NCBI GenBank assembly: GCA_025201365.1
Contig: JAIXMF010000003.1
Location: forward strand, 496,001-560,000
Direction of reading: 5' to 3'
Length of the DNA stretch: 64,000 nucleotides
From: Syncephalis plumigaleata
Lineage: Eukaryota; Zoopagomycota; Zoopagomycetes; Zoopagales; Piptocephalidaceae
A program made the position numbers and the translations under genes. A model generated the notes under the pieces. The model did no database searches, had not been told where the DNA came from, and worked only from the letters and a program-made list of their open reading frames with translations. Shown here one piece after another: positions 1 through 13,787 of this stretch (positions within the stretch are counted from its first letter, which is position 1; each line of letters opens with the position of its first letter).

Positions 1-666
1 AGGGCTGTACATGGTGGCGAATCCGCCGCCAATGTTATTGTGAACGACGCTATGGGGGACACCCTCGACACTCGGCCAAAATTGCCCGAAATCCGTGGTG
101 TTCCGTACTATAGCGGTGACAACCTCCATCGATACGAACGCGCCAATTGTGTTGGTCACCGTTTGGTTCGAGAAATAACGAGTAAGACAGTTTGGAGTGC
201 CCTCCAACACGTAGACCGGCTTGTGATCCTTGAACGGACCGCTGTTGATACACCATTGAGGAGCATATCCATTACCGCCAAAGTACTTGTCGGTGAAGAT
301 GTCGGATGCCGCGGGATTCTGCGAGTCCAACGACCAATCCCAGTAGGGAAGAACGAAATCGGGATCCGTTTTTCGAATAGCATTCTCTATATCCGATAGC
401 ATTACACGATGCCAGGGCAGGAATTCCGGGACACCATGAATCGCCGTATGGTGGGAGTTGTGGACGTTCGCGTACTCGTGATACGGGCTGTTCTCCTGGG
501 ACATGAATTTCCATAGCGTGGAAGTGAACTGGGATAATTCCGACTCGCTCAGGTCACGTATCTCTCGACGAAGGAATACTTTCTCACATTCGGCGGCAGT
601 TCGATCGACCATCATGGCACCAGCCATGATACCGGTAAGCAATAGTTGTTTGATTAACAGGTGCAT
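1..666 (-). CDS. Tyrosinase 1 (N-terminal part, runs off window)
   Basis: Secreted type-3 copper phenol oxidase that would oxidise phenols to quinones (melanin or wall cross-linking). From the ATG at 664-666 the minus frame is open for 222 codons to the window edge. A hydrophobic N-terminus (MHLLIKQLLLTGIMAGAMM) suggests a signal peptide. The CuA site is visible at about residues 69-86 (HNSHHTAIHGVPEFLPWHR), followed by the family motif LPYWDWSLDSQNP, and the first two CuB histidines appear in HSVVHNNIGG just before the edge. The rest of CuB and the C-terminus lie outside the window. It is divergent from tyrosinase 2 across 5.5 kb. Family assignment is firm; the substrate is unknown. Confidence 0.9.
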   Translation of the reverse strand, partial: MHLLIKQLLLTGIMAGAMMVDRTAAECEKVFLRREIRDLSESELSQFTSTLWKFMSQENSPYHEYANVHNSHHTAIHGVPEFLPWHRVMLSDIENAIRKTDPDFVLPYWDWSLDSQNPAASDIFTDKYFGGNGYAPQWCINSGPFKDHKPVYVLEGTPNCLTRYFSNQTVTNTIGAFVSMEVVTAIVRNTTDFGQFWPSVEGVPHSVVHNNIGGGFATMYSP

Positions 667-3600
667 ACTGATTGTAGTAGCAGTAGCAGCAGTAGTAGTA
701 GTAGTGTTGGAGGATATAATTTAGCAATGGAACAATGACAATAATTAAAGTTTACAGGTCACTCCAGCGGTGGACGAGGAAGACTAGGTTGAATTTATAT
801 ACTAGGTAGGATCGACAATGTTAGTAGGGATATATTTCACCCAAGAGAATACAATATATCCGATACGACGACCTGCGACGTAAATAAGATACACAAAGAG
901 GTTTTTGTTGTTGAAAGAGAATGATTGTAACGAAGGGATAATGGTATGTTACTACTAAAGCGAACAAAGAAGAATGATTTTCCTACTTAAAACCCTTCAA
1001 GTTTGGCGTAGTATTTTATACTTTGAATGGTAACGCTTAACGGTATGGCATCGCAATACATGTGATGGATGTTGCATGCAGTTTCTCTGTGACACCAAGC
1101 AGTGGTGTGCTCTTCCTTTCCCTATTGAGCATCATAGTAAGGTATATACGGATGTATAAAGCATCATTAACTATTATGACCCCGAAACCGGTAGAAATGC
1201 AACATTCCTCTAGTTAGGACGATACATGTGTACTAAGAAATGAGTATACGCACGGCACAGGGACTGCACAGCAAAGGGAAAGTGCGAAACAAGCAATAAG
1301 ACATGCAGTGCAACGCATATGCATGAGTGAGCAGTCATTTCTTGGCCATGCCATCAATGAGTCCACAAGTTGTACTATGCGCACTCGAATGTGACTGTCA
1401 CACTTCTTTTCCATTCAAGCCCATTGATTGATAACGCTTAAGCCGAGCAAACAAGAAACACATCATCATTATCATCATCACCAATAGTAATTATAGCCAG
1501 TATCCGAATAATGAACGTATCACTTACTTGAATATGTATGATAACGTGTAAGCGCAATGTTGTAGCTAATATTAGCAGTAATAAACAACTAAATAAAAGA
1601 AGAATGTATATCTCTATGCGTTTACTAGAAATGCCAAGTAATCTATAATTGTTGGCAGATGCCGGGTATACGAGAGCGAGAAAGTAAATGTGTATTTGTG
1701 TGTGTGTGTGTGTGTGTGTGTTGCTCTATGCCACAATGTAATTCAATGGAGACATGCAGTTAATAGTCAATAGAATGACAAATGATTAATGACAAAGAGA
1801 ATCAAGCTAGATTGTAGAATCATGTGCAAAAGTGTGAAAAATGAAGAACACATGTTGGACGGGTAAATGTTGTGCATCTTTTAATATTGTAACATTTCAG
1901 AGCGTAACCATTGAGCAAATGGTTGATAATAGCAATGGGACATGCTGCTTGGCTACACCTACATTGAAAGTACATGCTAGAGGTCGTCACACGAATACAC
2001 GCCTGCTTCTTTTGACAGATTTCGTGTCCGAAGCAAAGGAGAATAACGTGGATGACACGTAGAGAGAGAGAGAGAGAGAGAGAGAGAATACGTAGGAATC
2101 ATCCGTAGATGAGCGGTACACGACTTGCATCACTCAGGAGTAGCGTTATCATCCCCATGCTAATAATGAACCATTACTTATTACGTATATTAATTGCGCA
2201 ATTAAATTGTATACTTATACGTATGTATTGTCGTAGGATAAAACGAATCATGAATCAATTCATTTTGGCACTAGTTATTATTATTACTAGCAATACATGT
2301 CTAGTTATTTTGTTATTAGTTAGTGGGATCAAAGTGGATAATAATCTGTAGAGTTTATACGTGGTATACGTATACATGGCTATAACTTTCTCTATGGATA
2401 TGGCATGACGCAGTGCTGAATACGTTGGCTGAGTCTGAGGAATGACAAACGACCAGGTAATGCCAAGGGGCGAGTGGATGATGTCGACTTTGAATAGCTA
2501 TAGGTAAAAAAAGGAGCCCACATTACAAGTCTGAATCGTTCTACCTGCTAGATCGACGTAGACCAGGCTAGATGATGATACTGATGATGATACTGATGAT
2601 GATGATGATGATGATGATGATGGTCGTGTCGCCGGCATGTACATTGGTGCATTCATATGTGCAACTTTATGGAGGTATGTAGCATACTCGATACTACTAC
2701 TTTATGCGGTCTATCCTATTTATGTCAGGAATAAGGAGTAAAAATAGCACTATTAATGATAAATCAGCATGAATATTGGTTTCTCTAGTTGAAATAACGT
2801 GGAGTGTACAACACGTAAATGAACTTATTTATTTCATCATAGTTATATCATTTAATTATGGAGAATACATTACCCAACAAGTATATATCACGCATCTAAT
2901 AAAGGTAAATAAAAGGCCAGCGGAGTATTATTCGATATTCCGACTGAGTTATGCAACAATACAAATATCAATAGGTGATGATGCTATTTATAGACATGTG
3001 TAGGACATAGTATTACGTCGATCTTTAACCGCGATCTTGTCTTGCGGTCAACATGTCAAGAGAAGAACTACCAGTGATGATGAAGGTACGATCAGTATAC
3101 CTGCTTATTATCGTGTGTTCATTTAGCATGGAAGTGATATCATGTAATGTGTCGAGTAATTCAGGGGTTATAGATTGTTGGACAGGGAAAGAAACAGGAA
3201 ACAATAGTATAGAGAGAGAAAGAGGGAGAGAGAGAGAGCTGCCTTCTTCTCCACTTTGGATCTGATTCTAGCTTATGTTGGAAGAAGGAAAAGACCAACA
3301 ACCATTTTTCATGATGATCATTGCAGCTAATTTTTATTCCATGCCCGTCGTGTTCCTAGTGCTGCAACGATACAGGGTTTACACCATTATCATTTGCTCA
3401 TTACCTTCTAGATACCCCCTTAGATGACATTAGCGATGGTAAAGAGCGACACTAAAATTGGAACGTAAAAGTTCGCTAATAACAACGACGACGACGACGA
3501 CGACGAAGAAGAAGAAGAAGAACAATGATATATAGCCATAAATCGACATTATCACCATTTACCATACTATACCTTACTCTATTCCGTTCAATTCATTAAC

Positions 3601-6220
3601 AATAATCATCGTGTACCACTTGACTATCATTATTCATATCCTCTTACATTACTAGATTATACATTACTAGTGAGCTAGTTATTATTCATTAGAGGTAAGC
3701 AGTCATTTTTCTTCTTCTTCTTCTTCTATCTTTCCTTATTATATCTTTGTTCATAATATGGAGTAATGATCCAAGAACCTCTGTCACTACCGTTGTGTAT
3801 GTTGCCGCATTGACAAGGCGTGCTTCCTGTCAAGTTAATACATATATACGCACACGTACTGTATAATAGCTATGAATCTAGTTGTACAAAGATTATTGCA
3901 CGTCTTGAAATGGTCAGTCTATATAGCTAACTCCATTTATGGGCGCTTTCCTTGTTTGTCACATATTACGACAATTATGGATTGGCGAAAGGGAATCACA
4001 CTAGGGACACATCGTACAGCAGGCCTTTTTGGGCCCATTGTCACTTTATTTAAGACGTTGAAAGAGATACAGCGGAGATGATGATGACTCCTCCGCCCTA
4101 TTCGTTGGCATCTCTTACCCATACACGCATACGCACACGCATACACACACACACACATATACATAACCCATCAACTCGCGTGCACATGCATTTGGTTGTT
4201 CCTTGAATACCTCTCTCTCTCTATTTCTATCTATTCTATTCTATTCTATTCCATTTATTCAACATAACCTTCTTGTTACTTCTGTACCGAATACTACCTA
4301 TCTATTAGTACTTTGCTCTTTTTACACTCACGTTATACTCGTGATTCCAGTCTTCAACCTCGCCTATATTGTTTCAGGCCCATTGATTGCTGGCTATATC
4401 AGCGGTGAATCTCCCTCCCTCGTGGAATGATTCTAGTGGGGCGCCATCCAATATAATTATCTATTTACCTCACTCGCTCACTCACTCATTCTATACTACA
4501 CTATACTATACTACACTATACTATTGTATACCCCTTGTCTCTAGTAGTAGCACACTGATTAATATTACTATTATTTACATATTATAATTAATTCTAATTC
4601 AAGGGACGTTTCTTTCTCGTCCGTCCACCTAATTACTTCACCTAATTCTTCTTCCACGGTAAGTTTGCAAATAGTGAAAATTGTCCCTGTCCCTCTATCT
4701 ATTATCTATCTATCTGTCTATCTATCTATCTATATATGCGTCTATGCGTCTATTCGTGTATCCATTTGTATATACATATATGGGGATGTATATGCTTTTG
4801 CCAACCGTGTCGAGTATCACAACAGAGTATGCATATGCAATGTGTATATCTCTCCGAATAGAGAATAAGCAAGAATGCTAAAAATACATACATATCATTA
4901 GCATTTCTAGCATGATAGTCGTTGCGTAGTATTGAACATACCTAGAACGATGGCCTCGTCTTTTGCGCTTCTCACGTTGTATCAACTTCATCCTTGCGAG
5001 AATTGCGACAATGCGTCAACCCTCGTGGGATAAAGTAGTGAATGTGGTATAGTAGTAGTAGCAGCAGTAGTAGTAACTTCTACCACTACTTGCTTAGTGA
5101 TAGTAATATCGTGTTCTTTAGCGCAAGTACCTTTCAGCTATATTGCATGTTGGTTTTACCGCTTTTAGTCGTGCTAGATTTCTATCCTTTTTTTCTTACC
5201 TCTTCTCTCCCCATTCCATGAATGTGCGTGTGCCATGAGTGACATACTCATTTCTGCTATTGCGGCATAATTCGTAGACGTATTTGGTGAGCGGCGATGA
5301 GACTGTGGTCCCAATCACGTTTCAGAAGCACATTCTTTTGATTCTCCGCTATCTGTGTAGCACTCCGTTTTGGGCATCATCGAAATGTAATTTCACTTGT
5401 CAAATCATCATGTTATTCCATGAGCTGACTAGTTTTTTTTGGACTATCCTTTACATTCTTCTCGTATCTTTTCAGCTTGATTTCACTATTCGCTACCTGT
5501 TGGCGACACTCGTTCGTTCGCTCGTCCGTTTGTTCACTCGCTCACTCACTTGCTCGCTCACTTGTCCGCCCGCTCTCGCTACTTCTTATTTACTTTTAGT
5601 TTATTATTACTTGTGTCGCTGCTCTTTAACGTATTTTATTCTCAGGTGTTGGTCCCTCGACTTGATACGCTACGTTTCGTTTCGATTGGCGTCTATTTTT
5701 TAGCATTTATTCTTATTATTACTACCATTGCTATTGCTATTATTATTGCTGCTGCCATTGGCGTTATTACTCGCATCATCTCCGGGGAACAATCCTTTTT
5801 TACGAATACGCCATTCTTAGTATAAATCATCTATGTGTTGAAGAGACGTCAAGGTTCCGCTTTGTTGCTACCCTTCCATTTTACAGTGTTCCACTTAACT
5901 GATAAAGCATCGAGTGCTTTTGACAATTGACTAGTTTCTCGACCTATCGACCTATCGTCCATTCTTATTTCACATAGAATATATACATACATGTATTCTG
6001 CTTTCTGCATACTTGCCCTTAAACATCCGCGTATACATATTGCAGAGTATTAAACACCTACACACACCTACACACACCTACACACACACACACACATCTA
6101 CACCCATACACCATCCACAAGTACCACCGACACTAGCTAAATTAAACTAACCAAAAAACAATACACACCTACTATACAGATTATATTACACTAGGCAACC
6201 ACTCGCCAATACCGTACACC
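667..6220. other. 5.5 kb intergenic region between divergent tyrosinases
   Basis: No convincing gene on either strand. Short open frames occur, but they are low-complexity and lack domains. Microsatellites include TG (1697-1721), AG (2061-2087), GAT (about 2570-2622), CGA/GAA (3484-3522), TTC (about 3707-3727) and CA (about 6055-6100). From about 4180 to 6200 the plus strand is pyrimidine-rich, which would suit a long leader of tyrosinase 2. Donor-like GTAAGT elements occur (for example near 4660), so spliced untranslated exons are possible but not shown. Confidence 0.6.
2061..2087. repeat. AG dinucleotide microsatellite
   Basis: Uninterrupted AG repeat of about 13 units within the tyrosinase 1/2 intergenic region. 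Confidence 0.95.
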
Positions 6221-7842
6221 ATGAGGAATCTATTTTCTATCGTGGTTGCCACGGCCACTATTCTTCTAACGTCCACCACTCTCGTTCACCAAGTCGACGC
6301 TAAATGTAGCTCCATACTAACACGTCGTGAAATTCGTGAACTTTCCGACTCGGATCGTCAATCATTCTTTGATGCAGTTAAGAAGATGCAAGCCGAAAAA
6401 CAACCCAACAAATTCGATGAATTTATTAATTATCACATCACCTATTCGACACGGGCTCATGGCGTACCCGCTTTCTTGCCATGGCATCGCGAGTACTTGC
6501 GTCGTTTCGACGAGCTCATCCGTAGCTACGGCAGCAACGTCCCTTTGCCATACTGGGACTGGGCCAGTGACTCGCAAGCACCAGAGACCGCGCCCATTTT
6601 CCAAGCCGACTGGCTCGGTGGTAATGGAAAGGGCTCCGATCGCTGTGTCACCGATGGTCAATTTAGCAGCTATAAGCCGTATTACCCGTCACCCGGTGGA
6701 TGTTTCTCGCGTGCATTCGACGGTAAATCCCCCAACACTATCGGCGCGCTTTACAGTTCAGATTTCGTAGCCGAACTACAAGCGTCCTCGAAGGACTACG
6801 ACACCTTCCGTCGTGGCTATGAAGGCACGGCTCACGCTCGTGTACACAACGCGATCGGCTCTTCATTCTCGTATATGTCGTCACCGGGCGATCTTATCTT
6901 CTGGTTGCATCACTCGCTTGTCGATAAGCACTGGGCGGAATGGCAGGCACTTGGCCATACCAACGACTACGGCCCGACTAGTGCCGACGAGAAACTTGTC
7001 CCTTGGGATATCACCGCGAAATCTACCTTTGATACCACTGCCGAGCCATTCTGCTACGTTTATAGCAATATGAACGCGCGTACAGCTGCTGCCAAGAATG
7101 CTCCAGTGCCAGATGCATCCGGCGATGATGATCTCGGTGATATGGGAAGCAACCTGCTTCGTCGTTCATTACAGGTACTTTTGCGTCGTCGTGGCTATGA
7201 AGCTCCTGCACCAGCCGCATCCGGTCCAGCCCGCACCACAGCTTGCGGTTGTAAACAACAGCAACAACAGCAACAGCGTAAGGATCCACTCGATTACCTT
7301 CTACCGGACAATTCCGATCGTAAGAATATACTCAGTCTCCGTGTTCCAATCGACACACCCAAGTGGTGGGCCAAGATGAACAACCTCCCTTACGAGGATA
7401 TAGAATTCTTCCAGGACCGTAATCGCAACTTGACCAAGGTGCTCAACAACATTCCCGGCTACATCTCCCAGTGTGCCATCTTCAACCGACCGGATATCCT
7501 TGCTAAACTCGTCAAGACCACCAAGGACTTTATCGGTTATCTTAACGGTAAGAAGATCGATTTCTCCATCAAGTGCAATGATGATCCTTTGAAGGCCGTA
7601 AAGGAGATTCGCGATCAAGTGGTGAAATTCGTCAAGACCTCACCCGATGCCTCGGAGGTTGTCAAGCTTATCGGTGCTGATGCGGCGAACTTGATTCAAG
7701 GCTACAACGGCGGTGTCTCCATCCCGACCTACTTGCTAAAACGAAGAATATTATTAAATCGGTGACAGGTAAAGAGGTCGAGGTACCATCGGCCGATCAG
7801 GTGAGCAGCATGATTGCCAAACTTGCCGGTAAATCATCGTAA
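6221..7842 (+). CDS. Tyrosinase 2 (one apparent 1-base loss near the 3' end)
   Basis: Secreted tyrosinase. The signal peptide covers about residues 1-27 (ends HQVDA). CuA histidines are H72, H80 and H89 (YHITYSTRAHGVPAFLPWHR); CuB is H205 and H209 (HARVHNAIG) plus the HH pair at 230-231 in FWLHHSLVDKHW. LPYWDWASDSQAPE is the usual family motif. A Gln run (about residues 347-353) links to a C-terminal region of about 180 residues with no recognised domain. The uninterrupted frame stops at 7765. One missing base near 7738, in an A run, would continue it in register as a Lys-rich tail ending MIAKLAGKSS with a stop at 7840-7842, which looks like the true end. The long CT-rich upstream region suggests an extended leader. 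Confidence 0.92.
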
Positions 7843-8269
7843 AGTTCGCTTGATATGACGACACGATCATGATTGTGTTGCTACACAATGAGCTGAACTT
7901 GAGCTTAAGCTGAGCTATTACATCGAATAATTTCACGTATAATGATCGATTAAACGGCGCAATATATATTCGACATTGCTTTACTTCTCTTCTCTTTTCA
8001 TATCGTCGTTTCTTTTTACGATTACAACATTCTATCCTTCACTTAATAGCTCGGTTATCTGTCCGATTAGTTTCCTCAATAAATTCACTCTACTTGAATG
8101 GCTTGTGTTTGTATTTGCATCGATAGTAGTAAGATGATGTCATTCGTTGAAATTAGTCACAAATCACATTACAAATTAGACTGCTATTATTCCCTGTCGG
8201 CTTTTGTTTATTAAGTACAAGACGCTGAAATATGTACTAAAAAAGAACATCATGTTAATTCTAGCTATA
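7843..8269. other. Convergent intergenic spacer
   Basis: About 430 bp of AT-rich DNA between the ends of tyrosinase 2 and the minus-strand 7TM gene. Nothing beyond likely 3' untranslated sequence is visible. Confidence 0.6.
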
Positions 8270-9333
8270 CTAATAGCAATTACAGGTATAATTGTTGTGT
8301 TGCAAGGAATGATGATGAGGATGAGGATGATGAGGATGATGGATGGATCGTGCAGTAGCAATAGCCGATAGATGTAGTATATAATCTGTTTTCGGCTTAT
8401 TAGAGATCTCCGTGACATCGCGCAAGTTTCGACAATGAGTCACTAGTAAAGTGGTAACAATTGCCCTAATCAATGAATGTTAGCGATATCAAATGACATC
8501 GTGTACTCCCGTGGACACTTACCAATCTAGAGGGAACAGGATATCGGAATAGTTACCGCCAATTCGTGTGATAATAAAGAAACAACAAGTGATATTGCAT
8601 AACACGGCGAAACACATCGTTTGAATGCCGTCGCGAGCAAGACGTCGCCATGCATCCGATCCGAAAGTACGATACTGCTTGTAGGCAATACGACAAAAGA
8701 TAAACGAGAATAGAAAGTTGATGGAGGCCACGGCGCCAAACCAATACCACGGTATGAATGCAGGATAGTGCATGACACAGGCGCTGTCATCGTCAAGTGA
8801 TATGTAGGCCAGGGTCATGATAAAGGTGCCGTAGCATAATTGAGGAACCATAAGCGGGATACCAAGGTAGAGTACCCATTTCTGCCGACAAAGAATCAGG
8901 TAAGCCTTCCGTAGCAATACCATACTATTGCAGAAATGAGATATCGATATACTAAACGATACGGACCAAATGAGTATACGACACGAGATGTCGCCGTCGA
9001 ATATCATCACAGATTCTGTAGACTTATCATGCAACCGAGCGAGGATGAGACGAGACAACACCAACAGGAAAAGTTACGCGGTAGTGCTACGAGCATTTTT
9101 ATGGTGATCAAGAAATTACGAGTGAACATATACGAGGCGAGTATAAGCATCATGAATTGCTTCTGTGTGCTGGCGAGTCGTGTCCGTTGCATACTTAAAT
9201 CGTCAGATGCCTCCATGTAAAAGTCGTAAATGTTACGTTCACCGCTGGGATTAAGTGGGATGCTATTCCATAATTGTTTCGCGTCATACTTCCATCCTAT
9301 ATCCGCACTACTCGTATAATTGATAGACGGCAT
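8270..9333 (-). CDS. Seven-transmembrane receptor-like protein 1
   Basis: Multi-pass membrane protein resembling fungal GPCRs in layout; ligand and subfamily are not recognisable. Exons on the minus strand are 8523-9333 and 8270-8465, joined across GTAAGT...TTAG with codon Trp split (LDW|AIVTTLLVTHCRN). A soluble N-terminus of about 60 residues (starting MPSINYTSSADIGW) precedes hydrophobic segments such as QFMMLILASYMF, ILIWSVSFSISIS, GIPLMVPQLCYGTFIMTL, WFGAVASINFLFSFIF, MCFAVLCNITCCFFII and DWAIVTTLLV. One apparent 1-base loss near 9010 splits the frame between the first and second segments. The C-tail is His/Pro-rich. It lies between two tyrosinase genes; whether it regulates them is unknown. 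Confidence 0.6.
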
Positions 9334-10299
9334 CTATTCAATGAAGTAGCAGTAATAATAAACTAACAAAATGAGTGAGTAAACAAGCAAGTAAATATGA
9401 AGCGAATGAGATACGGCATATATCATTGTCCTTAATTGCTAGTTGATATATGGTATTTCCGGTATAGAATATCGATATTCTACGGACGAACGAACAGGTT
9501 ATATGTACATATGCATTACTCCGTTTTGTTATCAGCAGTAGTGGCATGATGCAGTATGGTATGCTGAATTACATGTTTAACAAGGTCGTGTAACCATCTC
9601 TGCATTGTGTGCAGGTACATATGCAAGTATCTCGTTTCATTCGACTTCATTCGCAGTTCATTTTGTTTTTCGTTCTATGTTTATTAGGATGAAATAGTGC
9701 CAATAATGGCGATAGTAATAATCGAATGTCAACTACCCTGATAGTTGCAGGATTAATAATATACGATATGAATGAAGCAGCTAACAAATGATGATTACCG
9801 AATATCATGTTTGATAATGGGACCAATTGATTTGATAAGGAGAAGGGAGAAGAAATGAGGGGAAGGAGAAGGGGAAGCCATTACCACTTTCATTATGGTA
9901 CGAGAAGTAACGGAAGCAATCAAGGACAATAGGCGAGTACAACATAGTTTATTATTACATGACACATGCTATATAGACCAAGTAAGATAATGAACCATGT
10001 ATTACTGCTGCTGTTCTAATAGATATACATACTCATTAGAAATAGCTCCATTATTCTATAAGAACACATAATAAACAATTCTTACTGGCATGGCATTGTA
10101 TCGCAAGTTCATTTGTTTTATTCATACTTCTTTCGATGGAAAACAAAAACAAATGTAACCATTCATTCATCATTAGCAAAACACGTAAATCAAATAGAGA
10201 AAAGGGAATAAAACACTATGTGGTGGCGTGTAATTTGTGTCTCGTATTCATCAACGATGATGCTGGTCAACGACAACACAGAGCAACACACCGGTATAT
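9334..10299. other. Intergenic region
   Basis: About 970 bp between the 7TM gene start and the 3' end of tyrosinase 3. AT-rich, no supported gene. It probably holds the promoter of the 7TM gene and the terminator of tyrosinase 3. Confidence 0.5.
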
Positions 10300-12178
10300 T
10301 TAGTTTATATATAGCGGTGTATTAGCACTAGTTGCTGGGGTCATTGGCATGTCAAGAATCTTCGTTTGTTTCATCGACACGTTCTTCTTATTGCAACCCT
10401 TAGTGGCAGGTGTCGCGACAATTGGTGTATCTGTAGCACCATTAGTGGTAACCGATGACTTTGTGGTACTATCGCTGAGGACACTGCCATTGCTGCCATT
10501 GCTGTTGTTGCTGTTGCTGTTGCTGTCGTTATCCTTGCTCGTATCTAGTGCTTGAGCAGCTTTAGTGGTGAACAACAATTCGGTGGAGCTAGAGGTAAAG
10601 TGCTTGAGTAGAGCCTTCTTCGTGCCCTCATACATATCCTTGACTTTCTTGGTGACCTTCTTGCCGAATGCTTTGAACTTATTAGCCACACGATCGAAGC
10701 CACAGCCCAAAATACGACGTAGAGCACGGGCACGCTCGCGAATATCCTTGATAATCTTAAGACCGGCTTGCTTGAACGATGACTTGATGCTGGAGATACG
10801 CTCAGTGATGCTAAGCTTGTGTCCTGCTTTCTTGTCAAGATCCGTGTTCGACACTTCCACCAGACGACCGTTGATGTAGACACGGAATACCTTCTCGGTA
10901 ACCACGATTTGTTCCAAACTCGTTTGATGATACCATAGAGCGGATGGAGACATGTAGCCCTCGACCTTATTCAATTCATTGCACATCACATTGATACGTT
11001 TCTCTTGATGACGCACCGCGGTAACGTTGACATTCATCATGATGAGCCATGGCTCGGGAATTTCCTCGGTTGGACGTACGACGGTCAAGAAGGAACGGTC
11101 AAGGCCGGATGGCGGTCCATTATACTCGGAGCCCTTCATGTCGACCGGGATGGTTAGAATGGACGAGGAATGAGCCATGTTCGGGTTAACATCACGACGC
11201 TGGAGATCGACCAATGAACGCTTGGCCAATGTGGCAGTAGCGGCTTCACCGACATTCTTGTAAATCTTGATTGGATCCTGATAGGTGTAGCACATACCGC
11301 CACCACGCACGCTCATGGCATCACGTACACGAACATGCGGGAAGGGCTGGGGCAAGGAATGATCAAGACTAGCATCACGATTCATGACCTTGTCCCTGCC
11401 GTAGTACGCGTAGACTCGATTGGGAGGATCGATCTTCTGCCAGTCATACCAGATCTTATCGATATAGGTGTGGTGCAGTAGAATATGGGATCGTTCGGAC
11501 TGAACATGGTGGTCATGGCACCACCGACGGCATTATGCACACGACCATGGGGTGTACCTTCAATTTCACGTTGGAAAGCATCCCACGTCTTGCTGTTGGC
11601 TACAATACTAGCGATGACATCGGTAATAGGATAGGGCTTCATCTTGCCGCCACCCTCGAAATTACGCCATAAACAGTCGGGATCCCCGGATCTACGGAAG
11701 AACGGCTTAAAGTCCTTGAAGTTACCGTCCTTGACACACTGGCTAGCACCACGACCATTGCCACCGTACATGGCATCAGTGAACACGATCGAGGTCTCGG
11801 GTGCTTGCGACACCGCTGACCAGTCCCAATAGGGCATGGTAACACCGGGCTTGTGTCGTTGCAACTCTCGCTCCAAATGGAAGATCATATAACGATGATA
11901 GGGCAGAAGACCGGTGTACCATGCGAGTAGCCAGAGTGATAATTGTGGAAGTAGGAGATATCGTCGTAGAACGATGGACGATCAGGCGCCGGACGTGTTT
12001 GCACAATGCGCATTGCATCGAAGAACTCTTTAAGCTCATCGGGGGTCAGATCGTTAATTTCCTTGCGTACACGCGGTGTTACACACTCCTCGGCATGGGC
12101 ACCTAGTTGCGATAGGGGACCGGTAGCGAGCAGTAACAAGACACTCAAGGCGACCATTGGTCGTTTGAGTAACGTCAA
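10300..12178 (-). CDS. Tyrosinase 3 (two apparent 1-base losses)
   Basis: Third secreted tyrosinase. The N-terminus MTLLKRPMVALSVLLLLATG is a signal peptide. CuA lies in YFHNYHSGYSHGTPVFCPYH, where the frame is interrupted once near 11900 in a C run. MPYWDWSAVSQAPE is the family motif. CuB begins HGRVHNAVGG and continues through NDPIFY, where a second one-base loss near 11479 occurs; the shifted frame reads LHHTYIDKIWYDW, the expected CuB end. A C-terminal extension of about 300 residues follows, Lys/Arg-rich (KKVTKKVKDMYEGTKKALL) then Ser/Asn/Thr-rich, without recognised domain. Gene identity is firm; both interruptions look technical because each side stays highly conserved. Confidence 0.9.
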
Positions 12179-13787
12179 CGAAACATGTTTATAGCTGAGT
12201 GATGATGTTGATAATAATGATAATAGTGTGTGTGTGTGTGTGTGTGTGTGCTGGTAGATGATCGTGAATTAAACTTGGATTAGTCTAATAAATACGCTTT
12301 TATAGGATGGAGAAGCGTATACGTTAGAGTTAAGATTCAACGACTCAAAGAAAAAGAGGATATAGGAAGAAAGCGACAGCTGCAACAATGTGGACGATTA
12401 TGCAATGGAGAAAGTGATGATACGTTACAGTATTAGAATCAAACTAAATCTGAGCTTATATCGTGTCGTGTATGTACGTGTACGTGTACGTGTGATTATA
12501 TCATATGAATCGCGTACAAAGTATCTACTACACTACGACAGGCCAAGCTTGTATATTCGTGTTTATATTCGTGTCTCTACAAGCGAATCAATATCAATCC
12601 GCCTGGGAAAAGAAGAAAAAGGTTGTGTAGCCGTTGTTTTGTACTAGTTACTAGTTGGACAAAGGAGGAGTAGGAACAACAACCAACAGTAACAATGGTC
12701 AACTACGTCAATCAATAGATATACTAATAGATATGCTAGTAGTATTCGTAGTAATAGTAGTAGTAGTAATAATAAAAGAAATGTTCGTGTTAATCAATGA
12801 TACGTGAATAGAATGAATTGGATTGAAACGAAGAAAAAGGGCAGGCCATTAAATTTGCGCAGTTAAAAGTAAAGAAAGAGAGAGAGAGAACATCACCAAA
12901 TAGTCCATACTATATAGGAATGTTTAGAAGGAATACCAATTTGGAGAATAACCAAGTGGCATATCCTTCTCCGTCTCTCTCTATGATTGCTTTCTGCATC
13001 ACACTTAAATGGTAACACTAAAACGTGGCAAACATTTTTACTGCCATGTTTGGGAATCCATCATGGGACATGCATTAATCCGATTGTACTAGAGAGAGAG
13101 AATGAGAGAGCGAGAGAGCGGATAATAATGTGTGCAAGAGAAAGAGAAAAGAGAAGGAGCGCTTATAGATATGCTTAAAATAGTTCAAACGAATGCATAG
13201 ACGACACGTTTGTTGACACGTACAGGTGGACATGGATGTATTTGTACGAATACATAATTATAGAGCCGTATTCCATCCATAATAGTACTGATCATTGCCT
13301 ACAAGTACCATGACAGTTGCATTGCTTGTGGGTCAATTCAGATAACCGCATGAGGGTTTGACAAACGCATGTGGCTATCAAACCGTCTTTCTCTTAATTA
13401 GTAAAGGGAAGCAATGCTGTCCGTGCTTGCTTGCTTGTTTCCTCTCTCTTCACTTCTTCTCTATCATTGTATTTGCTATTGAATTGGCATGATCGTCTTT
13501 CTAACTGGGGTATAGACATTCATGGCCATGCATACCACTCTGCATAAATAGTGATACTGGGAATCATGGCATGATTTACCGTGCAAGTTGCTTTAACAGT
13601 TTGTATCACCTGACATCTCATTTCTATTTGCAGTCATGGTAGCGCCTTAGCGTGTCGCCTCAACAGCAACATCATCGTCAGCATCATCATCATTATCACT
13701 TTGTTACTATCACCGCTACTCTATCGCCGTTACTATCCTCCTCTTTCCTACGCTTACCTAAATTACCTTGCTTGTTTATTCACCAAT
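12179..13787. other. Divergent intergenic region, tyrosinase 3 / uricase
   Basis: 1.6 kb without a supported gene. Contains a GT repeat at about 12226-12250 and purine-rich tracts on the plus strand (12840-13180), meaning pyrimidine-rich in the sense of tyrosinase 3. Presumed divergent promoters. Confidence 0.5.

Noticed and set aside
5284-5703. 139-codon open frame in the tyrosinase 1/2 intergenic region
   Set aside because: Hydrophobic residues come from CT-rich DNA; no domain, no second species of evidence, tandem TCGC/TCAC words inside.
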